Source of the DNA: Paramecium octaurelia
Lineage: Eukaryota; Ciliophora; Oligohymenophorea; Peniculida; Parameciidae
Assembly (NCBI GenBank): GCA_905182995.1
Contig: CAJJDP010000166.1
Span: forward strand, 1-64,000
DNA: 64,000 nt
Direction: 5' to 3'
Shown here: positions 15,401-30,526 of the stretch, piece by piece
How the letters are laid out: the number at the start of each line of letters is the position of its first letter
Position numbering within the stretch: position 1 is the first letter of the stretch
Notes under the pieces: model-generated
What the model was told of the DNA's origin: nothing
Database searches by the model: none
Seen by the model: the letters and a program-made list of their open reading frames with translations, nothing else
Translations under genes and position numbers: made by a program

Positions 15401-17219
15401 GTAACAATTGGCTGTGATATATAAATCTTAAAATTGTTTTTTCTAATTAGAATTAGAGAAGGGCAAAGAGAAGTAATAAGTTTTTTCATGTATAAAAAGT
15501 TTGAAATGTTTTGACATTTCTTAAAACGGGGAATATTTGGCTTATGTAGAAATGCATAGCTAAGTAATTTATATAAGGAATCTTCGCTATACATTTGATT
15601 ACCAACCTTTATTAGAGGTTAACAATTTTGTAGAAAAATTGTATTTTTCAAAAGAACAAGAATAATTGGCTTCAGCAAGCAATGATAAAATAATTATTTG
15701 GAAATGGTAAAGGCAGGAGAAAAAATAAGTTATAGATGTAAAAGGTTCTAAATTACGTAGCCTTTTATTTTCTTACGGTGATACATTTCTTGCTCTTAAT
15801 TTTGAAAAACAATTAATACAACTAAGATATGTAAAACAATGGGATCGTCCAAAATTTATTAAATAACTTTCAGATGAAGTGATTGTATTTGCAGTGTCCT
15901 TTGACGAGATAATTGCTTCAGTTTCATCTAAAGATTAAAACTCCAAAATTATTTAATTATATAATATATAATTAAGCAAAGAAGAAATTCAACTTAAAGG
16001 ACATCAAGATAAAATCAATTGCTTGGTCTTTCTTGAAAATAAACGAACTTTAATCTCTGGGGGTGATGATTGCTTTATCATATTGTGGAATTATCAAACT
16101 GGTAAATAATAAAGTAGAGTTTAAATATATCCATAACAGATTCAATTCTTGAATATAGGAAAGAATAATAGAATTTTGGGATACTATAATTAATACGAAT
16201 AAATAAAATTTTTGGATTTAGAAGCATTTCAATCGATACATCAAGTAAAACATCCAAAAAAAATAAATTAGATTCATTTTTCTAATGATGGTTTAACATT
16301 GTTAACTTTTAGTTTAAGCAAAGTAATAAAATTTTGGGATATGAAGGATGGAAAAAGATTAAAAATAAAAGATCTTCATGATTCTAAAGCGATATCAATA
16401 ATTCTTAGTGTAACAGATTAATTTTTAGCATCTGCAAATGAGGAAGGTAAGTTATTAATTTATAATTTTAAAAATGATAAAGTTGATTTTTCAAAGGATA
16501 CAAATTCAATAATTAAAAAGATTAAGTTTTCCTAGGATGAAGAATATCTGGTATTTTTAAGTGAGAATAAAGAATCACAATTAACAATTATAAATTGGAA
16601 GACTAATGAAGCATTCAAACCACCTCTATTACCTTAAAACATTAATATTGTAGATTTTTGCTTTTCAGCCGATTCAACGATTTTGATATTTGCTCAAAAT
16701 ACTATTTATTGCTGGAATTATTTGGACTAGTCTGGAGATACAAAAAGTTTATAAAAATTAAAGTAGGAAGTTATTTATTTTGAATTTTCATAAGGAGGCC
16801 ATTATTTTGCTACTTATGATACGAACAATGAATTAAAGTGTTATAAAATAAATGTTAGAAAACCTATAAAAGAAATTACATTTAAAGATGTAAAATGTAT
16901 AGTTTTTTCTCGAAATGAAGAAATGGTACAATTAGCAATTGGAGGAAAAGGATATATAACTATTATTGATATGTTGAAAGAAAATATTGTATTTTAGGTG
17001 TCTATTGATCAACAATAAGATATTGAAATCATATAGTTTTCGCCAATTGGTTTTCTACTAGCATCTGTATTTAGAGATAATACTATAAAAATATTTGATA
17101 TTTCAGAATAAATATTGATATTTAGTTTAACTCCTTAAACTAATTTATTATTTTCAAATAATATTGAAAAATATTCTGAAGCAATTATTTAGAATTTTCT
17201 TTTAGAAGATATAATGTGA
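9438..17219 (+). CDS. NACHT-type STAND NTPase with pentapeptide-like repeats and WD40 propeller
   Basis: Single uninterrupted reading frame of 2593 residues ending at TGA 17217-17219, with TAA and TAG used for Gln throughout. The start is the first ATG of the frame that continues without a break; ATG codons at 9540, 9546 and 9684 are in the same frame. Residues 1 to about 1200 are helical and Gln/Lys/Glu-rich with no recognised domain. A Walker A motif (GRSGIGKTT) lies at 1258-1266 and a Walker B (LLLDSYDEMP) with Asp 1340, the arrangement of NACHT/STAND NTPases. A short DQQQPL repeat follows at about 1478, pentapeptide-like repeats (A/S-N-L/F pattern) at about 1921-1970, and WD40 blades from about 2050 to the end. 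By family analogy it should be an ATP-switched signalling or scaffold protein in which the propeller senses a ligand. The ligand and pathway are unknown. Confidence 0.85.
13869..13940 (+). repeat. four 18-bp tandem units inside the NACHT gene
   Basis: Four consecutive 18-bp units encode DQQQPL or its variants (DQQQLL, DSQQPL). They lie between the NTPase domain and the following helical part. The units differ by single bases (CCA/CTA, TAG CAA versus TCG TAA). The repeat is in frame, so copy-number change would keep the protein intact. It looks like a flexible linker. Confidence 0.85.
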
Positions 17220-17789
17220 ATTACATATTATCATATTCTAAAATATCAAAATATTAAACAATAATTTAAAGCACCTAACATCTGAAAAAGTTGCATCTGA
17301 TTATCGTTTATCTTTTCTCATTAAAGTCTTGCCCTGTAAGTAAACATAATTTAAGGCAGACTTTAAAAATTAAATGCAATATTGATGATAATGGTCTCCT
17401 TTTTTATGATTTTCATCTTAGGATTTAATTTTGTTACGACATTCTTCTTCATTCAGCCCATCCTAAAATTTCTTGGCCTTCATTAGGTTACTCTTTCGTG
17501 TATTATTTTTATGGTTTTTAGGGAGAATTAAAATTAATATGTTTAGTGGGAACTAAAATTAATATGAATAGCAGAAATAATATTTTTAGATAGTCAATTT
17601 ACAAAAAGCGCTAAAAATTTTCAACTAAAATTTCTAAATATGTATTTAAAAAATGGACAGGTTTTTAAAACTATTTTTTATAATTTTACAATTAAAGTAA
17701 ATAAAATTCCCAAAACTAATTTAATATCTTGAGGTACATTTAAATTTAATAATATATTTTTAAATGTTCACAAATTTTTTAGTTCTGTG
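17220..17789. other. intergenic, nothing recognised
   Basis: AT-rich spacer downstream of the NACHT gene. A short phrase of about 16 bases (aattaaaattaatatg) occurs twice near 17527 and 17554. No gene seen. Confidence 0.5.
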
Positions 17790-18185
17790 TCAATCTGTTG
17801 CAACTCTTATTATTTAAATAATAGTTAAGATAAGATCTTCACTTATTATCACTAAATTCTCACTTTCATAATCGAAATTTTATAAAACAAGTATTTTATT
17901 GGTTTGGCTCATAATTGTCACAGAAATTTGAACATCTCTTACAATTTGATTTACCCTTGTGATTAAAGTTAATTTTAAAAACGAAAATTTATCAATCTTA
18001 TTTGCTTTATACTTGAAGTCATTTTTAATATATGAGTTAAATGGTTTATGCTCTGAAAAAATATGGAATGTCAGATCATTTACTTTTTCATGTGCTAATT
18101 GTATAATTTTAGGAACCATAATATTGCCAGCCATTTTAATAAATTTAATTCCCTTTTGGTTCCTCTAATGCTTTTGGGCTTTCAT
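17790..18185 (-). CDS. hypothetical protein, 131 residues
   Basis: Minus-strand open frame from ATG at 18185 to TGA at 17790-17792, 131 residues with no intron needed. The N-terminus is basic (MKAQKHQRNQKGIKFIK), followed by a mixed segment containing MVPKIIQLAHEKVNDLTF and a C-terminal half rich in Ile, Val and Leu with acidic residues. I do not recognise a family and see no signal peptide or membrane span. It is convergent with the NACHT gene. It may be a small real gene or a fragment of one, since the surrounding minus-strand sequence is decayed. Confidence 0.35.
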
Positions 18186-18383
18186 ATGGTATTGTCTTTG
18201 ATGAGATTTTCATTCAATACAATCATTAGTGAGTTTGAAAGCAAGACAGTTAATCTAGTTTTTATCTAAAACATTAAAGTATCACAATCACACTATTAAC
18301 TATTATGAATTTTCAAATATCGAATAGAATCAGATATTTATTATATAACTGAAATGAAAATGTTCATTTTTTATTTTTTTATT

Positions 18384-19093
18384 TCATAATTGAAAACGCT
18401 TAAATTCATTCTCTTCTGGTTTACAATACTGAATTGCCTGCTCGTAATTCTTTATTGCTAATGAGTATTTCCCGATATTTTTTAATATATCACCTAATAC
18501 AACCAAGAAATTACAAACCTTTATTAAAATAGGCAGTGGCAAAAAATTAGATCTATTTGAATTGCCTTATCATAACAAAAAATTGTATCATCGTATTTAT
18601 AAAGATTATCTATCCTTCTATTAATCAACATTGTTATGTTTTAAAGCAAAACCCAAAATAATAACTTTGTAAATACCTTTTAAACTACAACCAATACTGT
18701 ACTATGAATTATGTTTTAGAGCTATACCTAGACTTGAAATTGCTGATGAATATTGACTCAAACCAATTACAATTTGAATTAGTAGTTTCTTTATATAAAT
18801 CGCCTGCTTTTTAATATAAACAATTACATCTGTTATACAAAGCGTGTCGATAAAAAGGTTCTTCTCTCAAAAACCTTCTCGCATAACTCAATTGCTTCTT
18901 GAAACTTATTTTCTTCAGATAAAGCATAGCCTATATATTATTAATTTCTTTTACTTTTTGCTATTAAAATAAAAGCATCTTACGGTGTTTTAATTAATTC
19001 TTTATCTGAGTAATCTAATAAATCTCTATACAAGTTATCATTCATCTTTTTGGCCTAATTTCTCATCATTATTTCTTTTCCTGGTTAATTCAT
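18384..19093 (-). pseudogene. decayed TPR-repeat protein gene
   Basis: Pieces of TPR repeats can be read on the minus strand but not in one frame. An N-terminal piece begins near 19093 and contains GYALSEENKFQEAIELCEK. After a +1 shift comes RHALYNRCNCLYQKAGDLYK, and after further shifts KYDDTIFCYDKAIQID and GDILKNIGKYSLAIKNYEQA, ending at TGA 18384-18386. The alternating small and aromatic residues are those of TPR helices. At least two frame changes cannot be explained by short introns, so I call it a pseudogene; unrecognised introns or assembly errors are the alternative. The 5' part lies inside a duplicated assembly segment. Confidence 0.55.
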
Positions 19094-20131
19094 CTCAATT
19101 ATAAACCAATAGAATATTCTAATTAATAAAAATATACCTAAATATAATATAGAATTGAAATACATTAGAAGAATATTGGCAATTATTATTGCTTCTTCGA
19201 TAATTTTATGTATTGGGTAATTCTTTCATTAGCCTCCTGCCATTTTGAATGAAGTCTGATTCCTTTTTGGTTAATTTATTTAATTATATTCATAATTTAA
19301 TTATAAAAAACTAAAATACATTACTAGAGTGCATTTTCATTATCTCGTAAAGTATCTTGAGTTTATTATCCTATTTATAAATCCAACGCTTTAATCATTA
19401 TTTTTATTTTACCTATTTTATATGCATTAGCCGCATAAAAGCCTCTGATCTCTCTATAATTAAGGGTTTAGAAGTGCTTAAACAATTTGTTGGTTATGTT
19501 TCAAGCTCATTTTCTATAATTTTTGAAATAAGCATTTTTGATTTAATTTCCTTTATGGATTTATGTTTCTCTATCCTAAGAAATTTTTTTTAAGTAATTA
19601 AAATAAATTGTTGCAAATTATTGCCTAAGTTTCTTTTTATTGAAATTCAGACCCACTTAATATGTTATGGCATTCAATATCATAGTTATTATATAATTAT
19701 ATATCAAATTGATCAAACATTTAGCTATAATTTTTTTAGTTTTAACCCCAACTTTTAGAAAGAGACAAACATCAACTAATTATCTACAAGAATGGTTAAG
19801 ACCAAAGTACCATATAAAATATATTCAATTATGAAATAATTTTAAATTTATTCATAAATAATTACTTATATTATTTTCAACTTATTACTCAATGTTCTCT
19901 TAATAAGTAAGCTACCTTATCTGAATTGATTTTGAAAACCAATCACTTGTTATTAAATATTAACCGTCGGCGCTTAAGGTTCCGAATACCCAATTGTGTT
20001 TATAATTAATACTTTGTTCCAAATGACATTGCCAGTCGGAGTCGGATGAAGAGAATATGAATTTTAACACATTTATTTTATATCCGTTCTTGCAAATTAG
20101 AATGTTTTTTGAAGGAGCATAAATGGCTGGA
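18798..20131. repeat. 1334-bp direct repeat, copy 1 (probable assembly duplication)
   Basis: This segment recurs, apparently base for base, at 20133-21466, with only one N between the copies. It holds the 5' part of the TPR pseudogene and the last 280 bases of the WD40 gene (its TGA at 19852-19854), cut off at the N. Identity including intergenic DNA plus a single N at the junction is what overlapping contig ends joined without trimming would give. Confidence 0.9.
19094..19851 (-). pseudogene. decayed coding sequence between TPR and WD40 remnants
   Basis: Minus-strand stretches with protein-like composition can be read over limited spans: one contains REIRGFYAANAYKIGK and DTLRDNENALQQC, another HSKWQEANERITQYIKLSKK. 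They do not connect to a start or to the TPR pieces in one frame. The style (helical, Gln/Lys-rich) fits the N-terminal part of the TPR or WD40 families expanded in Paramecium, but no family can be named. The same stretch recurs at 20429-21186 in the second duplicate copy. Confidence 0.25.
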
Positions 20132-20132
20132 N
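20132..20132. other. single N between duplicated segments
   Basis: One N marks the junction of the two 1334-bp copies. Removing the N and one copy gives a continuous locus. Confidence 0.9.
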
Positions 20133-21466
20133 AATCGCCTGCTTTTTAATATAAACAATTACATCTGTTATACAAAGCGTGTCGATAAAAAGGTTCTTCT
20201 CTCAAAAACCTTCTCGCATAACTCAATTGCTTCTTGAAACTTATTTTCTTCAGATAAAGCATAGCCTATATATTATTAATTTCTTTTACTTTTTGCTATT
20301 AAAATAAAAGCATCTTACGGTGTTTTAATTAATTCTTTATCTGAGTAATCTAATAAATCTCTATACAAGTTATCATTCATCTTTTTGGCCTAATTTCTCA
20401 TCATTATTTCTTTTCCTGGTTAATTCATCTCAATTATAAACCAATAGAATATTCTAATTAATAAAAATATACCTAAATATAATATAGAATTGAAATACAT
20501 TAGAAGAATATTGGCAATTATTATTGCTTCTTCGATAATTTTATGTATTGGGTAATTCTTTCATTAGCCTCCTGCCATTTTGAATGAAGTCTGATTCCTT
20601 TTTGGTTAATTTATTTAATTATATTCATAATTTAATTATAAAAAACTAAAATACATTACTAGAGTGCATTTTCATTATCTCGTAAAGTATCTTGAGTTTA
20701 TTATCCTATTTATAAATCCAACGCTTTAATCATTATTTTTATTTTACCTATTTTATATGCATTAGCCGCATAAAAGCCTCTGATCTCTCTATAATTAAGG
20801 GTTTAGAAGTGCTTAAACAATTTGTTGGTTATGTTTCAAGCTCATTTTCTATAATTTTTGAAATAAGCATTTTTGATTTAATTTCCTTTATGGATTTATG
20901 TTTCTCTATCCTAAGAAATTTTTTTTAAGTAATTAAAATAAATTGTTGCAAATTATTGCCTAAGTTTCTTTTTATTGAAATTCAGACCCACTTAATATGT
21001 TATGGCATTCAATATCATAGTTATTATATAATTATATATCAAATTGATCAAACATTTAGCTATAATTTTTTTAGTTTTAACCCCAACTTTTAGAAAGAGA
21101 CAAACATCAACTAATTATCTACAAGAATGGTTAAGACCAAAGTACCATATAAAATATATTCAATTATGAAATAATTTTAAATTTATTCATAAATAATTAC
21201 TTATATTATTTTCAACTTATTACTCAATGTTCTCTTAATAAGTAAGCTACCTTATCTGAATTGATTTTGAAAACCAATCACTTGTTATTAAATATTAACC
21301 GTCGGCGCTTAAGGTTCCGAATACCCAATTGTGTTTATAATTAATACTTTGTTCCAAATGACATTGCCAGTCGGAGTCGGATGAAGAGAATATGAATTTT
21401 AACACATTTATTTTATATCCGTTCTTGCAAATTAGAATGTTTTTTGAAGGAGCATAAATGGCTGGA
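20133..21466. repeat. 1334-bp direct repeat, copy 2 (probable assembly duplication)
   Basis: Second copy of 18798-20131. Here the right flank continues into the complete WD40 gene, while the TPR gene is cut at 20133 (fragment 20133-20428). Each copy thus completes the gene the other truncates, which supports one real locus represented twice. Confidence 0.9.
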
Positions 21467-22281
21467 AAATAACTCCAGCAGGCATCTTTTTGCCCTTAAA
21501 CTGCAACTTCTTTTGATTTGACGTATTAATTTTCAATAGAATCTAGTTTATAAATGTGTAGAGATTTTCCAGTCCATGGTTAGTAAGCAAACAAGTTATC
21601 ATTGATAAATGACAATCTTACTCCTACTTCAGATAGTTAAATTAGTTAATTTACTTACCATAAATTTTAGACAGAATAGCTAATAACTATTATTAATTTA
21701 TTTGAACAGGATATTAATTTATTTCCGTCTTGACTTATAGAAATTTGAGAAACAGTAGAATTATGCTGTGAAATAGTCTATGAACAATACCAAGATTTCT
21801 TATTTGAGAATTATAAACAATTGAAAGTCCAAAATTTTATTGATTGATCATCTGATCCACTAATGATTAAATTACTTTAAAAAGGATGTAATACTAGACA
21901 TGTTACTTCATTTTTATGCTCTTTTAATCTAGCTAAATATTTGAAATCTCGATTCATAACTAAAGACCATAAAACGATTGAAGCATCAAGAGAACCAGAT
22001 ACCAAACCTGAATTTTGATTAAAGACGTTAAGAGTAGTAATTTTGATTGAATGTGATTTAACTTATTATAACTATCTCAACCCATTTTTCAATTAGAACA
22101 CAACAATTTTATTATCACCTGCAGAATACACCATTGTATTAGATTTATTGATTGCTAAAACAGTAGAATGTCTACGTTGTTCAAATGAGAACCCTGGGAT
22201 GAGTTAATAATTATAATGCTTGAAATATTAGGATTTATTACATATTAGTGCTACATCTTTAGCTATACAAAAAGAAATATA
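21187..22281 (-). CDS. WD40-repeat protein, 5' end unresolved
   Basis: TGA-free minus-strand frame of 364 codons ending at TGA 21187-21189. WD40 blades are clear: VYSAGDNKIVVFQL, LVSGSLDASIVLWS, HPFQSNLIISGSDDQSIKFW, ISQDGNKLISCSNKL and a final GTLSADGQYLITSD. The fold predicts a protein-interaction propeller; partners are unknown. The open frame begins after TGA 22282-22284 with no ATG before the internal Met at 22134, so the start must lie in an upstream exon or has been lost. A 23-nt intron ending in AAG could join it to an upstream ATG, but I cannot confirm that. Paralogues I know of in Paramecium usually have a longer N-terminal half, so this may be a truncated copy. The 3' end is repeated at 19852-20131 by the assembly duplication. 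Confidence 0.6.
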
Positions 22282-23434
<1,153 letters not shown>

Positions 23435-24053
23435 ATATTATTTAAATATTCATATAAAATATCATTCTATTTTTAGTTCCAACTTGAATCTATTCATTCT
23501 GCTTGTATAATTTTAATTTATATTGTATTAACATTCATCCATTATATAACTTCATGTTTACGTTTACATATATTAATTTGTAAATCAAATTTACCTAATT
23601 GTTATTATTTTATTAATATCAACTCTCTTTTTGTTGATTTAGTATAAATACAATGGATTCCTTAACATCGTGTCGTTAAAACACTGTTATAATCATATTT
23701 CATTTTTCTTAATTAATTATAATCCTCAATCCCATAATTCTCAAGTTAACCTAGATCTTTAATATTTTTTTTAATTACTAAATTAGTAATTCGAATTAAA
23801 AATTTAATATTCATATTATCAATAAATTTACCCTACACCTTTTATTCTCATCATTAATTAACTACTCTGCTTCAAAGTAGTAAATAACTAATTAATTCAT
23901 TCAATTTGGCTATTTAGTAATTATATTATAAAGTAACCATCCAGGCCAAACACCAAAAATAGATGATATATTATATTGTCTTCATTGATCAATTTCATAT
24001 CATATAAATGAAATTTCACCAAAAATATTGTTAATCCTTGGTGACAATTTCAA
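23435..24053. other. 3' flank of ubiquitin gene, no gene seen
   Basis: AT-rich non-coding sequence. No family recognised on either strand. Repeated at 24768-25386. Confidence 0.5.
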
Positions 24054-24054
24054 N
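24054..24054. other. single N between duplicated segments
   Basis: Junction of the two 1332-bp copies carrying the ubiquitin fusion gene. Confidence 0.9.
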
Positions 24055-25386
<1,332 letters not shown>

Positions 25387-25626
25387 CTTAAAATATGATA
25401 GCAATATATTTTTCAATGATAATTCTCAAAAACTCATATAAATCAAATGTAATTCTTCTTTTCAATAGAGAAAAATGATCCAAAGCAACCCTATCCATAA
25501 ATAAAAAATAAATTCCATTATAATAAACTTAATATTTTTCCACAATTCATTCAACAAATTACAACTTCTAAATTATTAATATATGACTGATGGCAATAAA
25601 AAGACTAAATTATATTCAATTATAAC

Positions 25627-28600
25627 ATGTTCACAATTTTAATTTGGTTAGTTTATATGAAGAAAGTTAGTTGCTTTGTTTAAGTCTACTCTTTTGATGC
25701 AAACGATAAAAATCAGGATTGTATTACAAGATTATTTGAATTTTTAGGTTGGAATATCACAAATATGCTTAATACGATGTTTAGAACCTGTGACTCTTAA
25801 GTGATTTTTGGTGGACCTAAGAGTTTTGGAATGAATACCTATATTACTAGGTTTTTTAATGACCTTGATCCTCATTACAAGTTGAAAATTGAAATCGAGC
25901 TGTGGATGTAGATTTTGATCTTTTATATTTAGAATAGATAGATGGACTTTAGATTCAATAAACATTGAAATTGACAATACTTTGTAATTCTAAAAAGGTT
26001 ACACTCATTCTGGCGTATTTCCTGATTATTGTGGTACTGGGAGCTTGTAGGATGATGATGATGATTCATCTGTCTACAATGATGAATTAGATACAATATC
26101 AATCACAATTCCTCATGTCAAAAGAAGTGCCTGGGTACATATTTATACAAATGTGAAAACAGATGAAGATGTAAAATTATAATGTATAAAAGTAATCATG
26201 GGGCATAAAAACATTTAAATTAAGTCTAGAAAAATGTGAATGTATGGCTTGTTTTGGTGATGATTACCCCTAATGTCTAAAATGGCAAAAACATACATAA
26301 TCTTTTTCATAATCTTACATCAGTGGATCTGATTTATGGGATGGTTTAGGATTTCCTTTAACTATTTTTCAGTCAGACTAATGCTCTGGTTGCCATTACT
26401 TTAATGGAATGAAATTTAGAAGATTTCTGTATTTGCCAAAAAATCAATAAATCCTTATAAGATTATTTAAATATGACTCAAATACTTTTCAAATTTCATT
26501 AAATAATCTTTATTACAAAGTTATTTACAATTCAATAGGGTCGATATAAATTTTGATAGATGATTGGAAGGGCGAAGTATATGAAATTCTGCTTGAATCC
26601 TTATCATCTAGTTTATATATAAGGGATATTGATATTTACTATGCAGATCTCGAAGAAGAAAACATAATCTAATTCATGCCTGGGTGTATGTTTTTAATTG
26701 ACTTGATATGTAATTAATGTTATGAAGGTTGGAAGTTTATTGCTATTCATTAAATGTGTCAACCCTATTGTGGTGATAGATTTATTGTTGGAGATGAGGA
26801 ATGCGATGATGGAAATGACTTATCGCACGATGGATGCTTTGAATGTAAATTCTAATGCAACTAAAATTGCCTTGTATGCTAATTTGGCAAATGTGTAGAT
26901 TGTTAAACTGGTTTTGAATTAAATAATGATTAACAGTGTTTACCTATTTGTGGAGATGGATTCGTAGTTCCTTATACTTAAGAAAAATGTGAGGATGGTA
27001 ATAATTTAGAAGGTGATGGTTGTTTCAATTGTAATTTTGAATGCGATTAAACGTGTAATACTTGTTATTTGAAGAAATGCTTAGAATGTTAACCAGGGTA
27101 TCAATTAATCGATAATTAATGTTATTCTTTTTGTGGAGATAAGATCGTAATTAATGGTTTTGAGGATTGTGATGATGGTAATTTAATACCATTTGATGGA
27201 TGTTTTGAATGCAAATTCTAATGTTAAGAAAGTTGCATCATATGTATCGACGGGAAATGTAATGATTAATTATGTGGAGAAGGATATAAATTACTCTAGG
27301 GGGAATGTTTTACAATTTGTGGCGATTAATATGTAACATTGTAAGAAGAATGCGATGATAATAATGATATTGAGTATGATGGCTGTCATAATTGTAAATA
27401 CTCATGTACTTTGAATTGTTTAGATTGCTATTAAGGATAATGTCTTGCGTGCGAGGAGTAATATGAACTCACTAAAAATGGATAATGCCAATATATTGCA
27501 ATTTCATATGAGCAGGAAACTGCTATTATTGAATGCTATGATGGTAACGATTTACCAAATGATGGGTGCTTTAATTAAATGGTTGAATTGAATTGGGTAT
27601 GTTCAGATTATTCAGTTGACATACTTAGTTAGTGTACCTTTTCTGTAAATCCAAAGTTGATACTTACCTTCCTAAATTATACATAAGATACTTAATTTGT
27701 ACAGATTTCATTCAATGAACAAGTTATGACTACATCTTAAATGGTACTTACTGATACAATGGAAACATGGGTAATTGATGTTTCAGAAGATAAGTAACAA
27801 TTAAATTTAACTATTATTAATGATGCAAGTGCATAACTTTCAAAGCCAGAATATGTTATTGCAATTCAGATATTTTAGTTACTTGAATTTAAGCCAGTAC
27901 TCTAGATTAAATTAAATTAATAAATTGTTAACTAACATGGAGCTGTTGTAATTCCTAATGATCATTACATCACTTTAAATATTCCTAATTACTTGGATGA
28001 AGTCTAAACAGTATACTCTTTAAAGTTGAAGCAAATTAATAAATCCATCATTTATATTATTCTTGGTATTGGAATAATGTCCCTGTTATTTGGCTTATCT
28101 GAATTATTTTTTTAAATAATTAACATATTGTAATATCAATAATACTTGAGATACCTCAATCTGGAGTTTCCTTAAAATCTCTTGATATATTTCGAATTAG
28201 GTGATTTGTTATAGAGCTAAACTTTAATGGATTATTTTTGTGTGCATGACTTTTTCTAATTTTTCTAAGTAGATTCGAGCTTCAAGCCTTCTTATGAAAA
28301 ATTCTATTACTACAACCTAAATGCTGATCTCATCTAGAATATACAGTGGTAGTTATTTCAATGTATCATTTGCTTACTTATAATATCAATTATCCAATTG
28401 TTGCAAAGAGTGTTCTATTATCACATCTTCACTGATTAATTTTCTATAAAAATCTCTGCTGTACTCAACTGCTTAAAAAATCAATTTGTAATAAAGATTT
28501 CTTAAGGATTATACAAATTAGCCAAATGGTGCTTAAGCTTAGAATAAGTTGCCACATATAATGGGATCAAATAGTTATTATTAATTAATGGATGGGATTT

Positions 28601-29228
28601 GATCTTTAAAACCTTGCTATATCTTCGATCATTAGATTCAATCTAAGTAAGGGATGTTATTTCCCTGACATTGAGTTCGTTCATCCTTATAGGCTATTTA
28701 TTTATAATGATTTCTGCTTGCAATAGAGAGAGTCTAATTAGAAATGGCAGACGAAAGATGTTATTGATAAAAAGATATGAGATTTTTAATTTGTTAAGAT
28801 AAACTTGCTTCCTTATTATCTTAGTATTTTTATAGAGTTAAGAAATTTTGTAGATTATGCTCATAGCACTGATATGTGTGTTATGTCTCAAAATTGTTTA
28901 CAATTATCGAAAGGTTTTTGAATTGTCAAACTTTTTGGTTTAGTTTATTATTGAAGGATCAATAATATTGTTTACATTTACATCACTTGTATATGTAAAT
29001 GATTACTCGATGTATATCAACTAGGAGCTAAAAATTAAATTTGGTTGGTTTCACATCAGCATTCTCTCATTTGGTCTTGTTGTGCAATTAATTATGATTA
29101 TTTATGAAAGGATTCGTTCATTCTATAAGAAACTCCAGCAAAAAAAAGAAAAGTCCAAAGAAATTCAAAAAAATTCTCATTGTATTTTAGTGGAAATAAA
29201 AAACCGTGTTATAATTCAAACTGTATGA
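25627..29228 (+). CDS. secreted/membrane protein with cysteine-rich repeats and C-terminal multispan domain
   Basis: 1184 residues after removing introns at 25908-25932 (25 nt, TAG) and 26171-26192 (22 nt, AAG). The start gives a hydrophobic leader (MFTILIWLVYMKKVSC), a likely signal peptide. An acidic patch (DDDDD) precedes the second intron, which joins into a QSWGIKTFKL segment. From about residue 340 to 640 run repeated units of the form CGD...CDDGN...DGC..C..C, the type known from Myxococcus-style cysteine-rich repeats and large ciliate surface proteins. The last third has several hydrophobic spans (for example IIYIILGIGIMSLLFGL near 785), then a basic tail. It is probably a plasma-membrane protein with an extracellular cysteine-rich region. 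Function is not known. Stop is TGA 29226-29228. Confidence 0.85.
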
Positions 29229-29659
29229 AATAGAATAAAATTAATTTTCTTATCAATTATAAAAATATTATAATCTCCAATAATAATTACATCATAATTT
29301 GGGTTTCTAATTATATATTCTATCTAATGAATTTGTTTTGATTGTGATATTATTTTCAGTATTTTTGTAGTCTTAGTGTAGTATTCTATGAGATGCTAAG
29401 CAATATCTCTTATGAATATTAGACTTAGCAGGCTTCATTGTATTGAATCTGAAATATGGAAAAATCTCTTAAAGATAGAGATAAATAGCAAAATATTATT
29501 TCAAATAAAATAAATTTAAATGTTTGAAACTCTTACATATATTTCAATAGAAGTTAAATACACTATATTTTTAAGATGAGTTCTTTATTTTTGACTACCT
29601 CTAATGATTCATTTTTAAGGTTAGAATCATTCAATCTATTGTAAAGACCGAAATACCTT

Positions 29660-30330
29660 CAAAAATCAAAGGACATTCAGATGGAGTTTTGTTGCAAAAT
29701 GAAACCATTAAATATAATCATTATTTCTGGATGCTTGGATCAAAGTATAAAATTTTGGTCAAAATTATTGAATTCATCATGGGAATGTTTTTAAACTATG
29801 TAAGAAATCAAAGGTCGCAGTGTGTGATTTATCAAAGAGATATTAGGTGATATCCTAAGAAATTTTTGGATCTATTTTAGTTATTGAATAATAACAGAAA
29901 CTTAATTGTTTGGTGATCATAAAAATCTAATTAAATCGACTTGGAAAAGTATTTCTGAGTTATATTAGTGAAGACTAATTTGTATTTTAACCTTAAAATT
30001 TCTTAATACTGTAATTCCATACTTCAAACAAAGAAACTAGAGAAAATAAGCATTCTTAAAATCTTAGTGAAAATTACATAGGAATTATAGCTCGAGAGAA
30101 TTCAAGATTGCCTATTCTATACAATTTCAGTATAGGAGTCATCTTAATGTAAGCAGTGTGAAGCATTAAACTTTATATTTTGATTGATGTTGATTCATTA
30201 AACTGTATTTAGCATAGAGTTGATGAATTCAAAGATTCATACATTTAAGCCGCTGTCAACAATGATGGAACAATATTAGCAACTTGGATTAAATGATAAC
30301 AAGTTCTCATAATTTGGAGATGTGTATATT
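29660..30330 (+). pseudogene. decayed WD40-family remnant
   Basis: A WD40 blade is readable (NIIIISGCLDQSIKFWS near 29705-29760), and near 30240-30290 a piece containing AAVNNDGTILATWI, which resembles the last blade of the WD40 gene at 21187. Between them frames change several times and TGA codons interrupt, so no intact protein exists. The flanks (29229-29659 and 30331-30526) show nothing recognisable. Confidence 0.45.
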
Positions 30331-30526
30331 GATAATTATATATTAAATACAAATATAAATTTAATTAAAATAAATATCTATGGTTTAATACTTATTATAA
30401 AATTAATTTAATTTGAATTATTGGATTTTATAATAATTAAAAACATGTCTAATCTAAAATTAAGTTAGACCTATATTCTTAATTTTTATATATGGTGTAT
30501 AACCTTAAATTTTATAAAAATAAATA

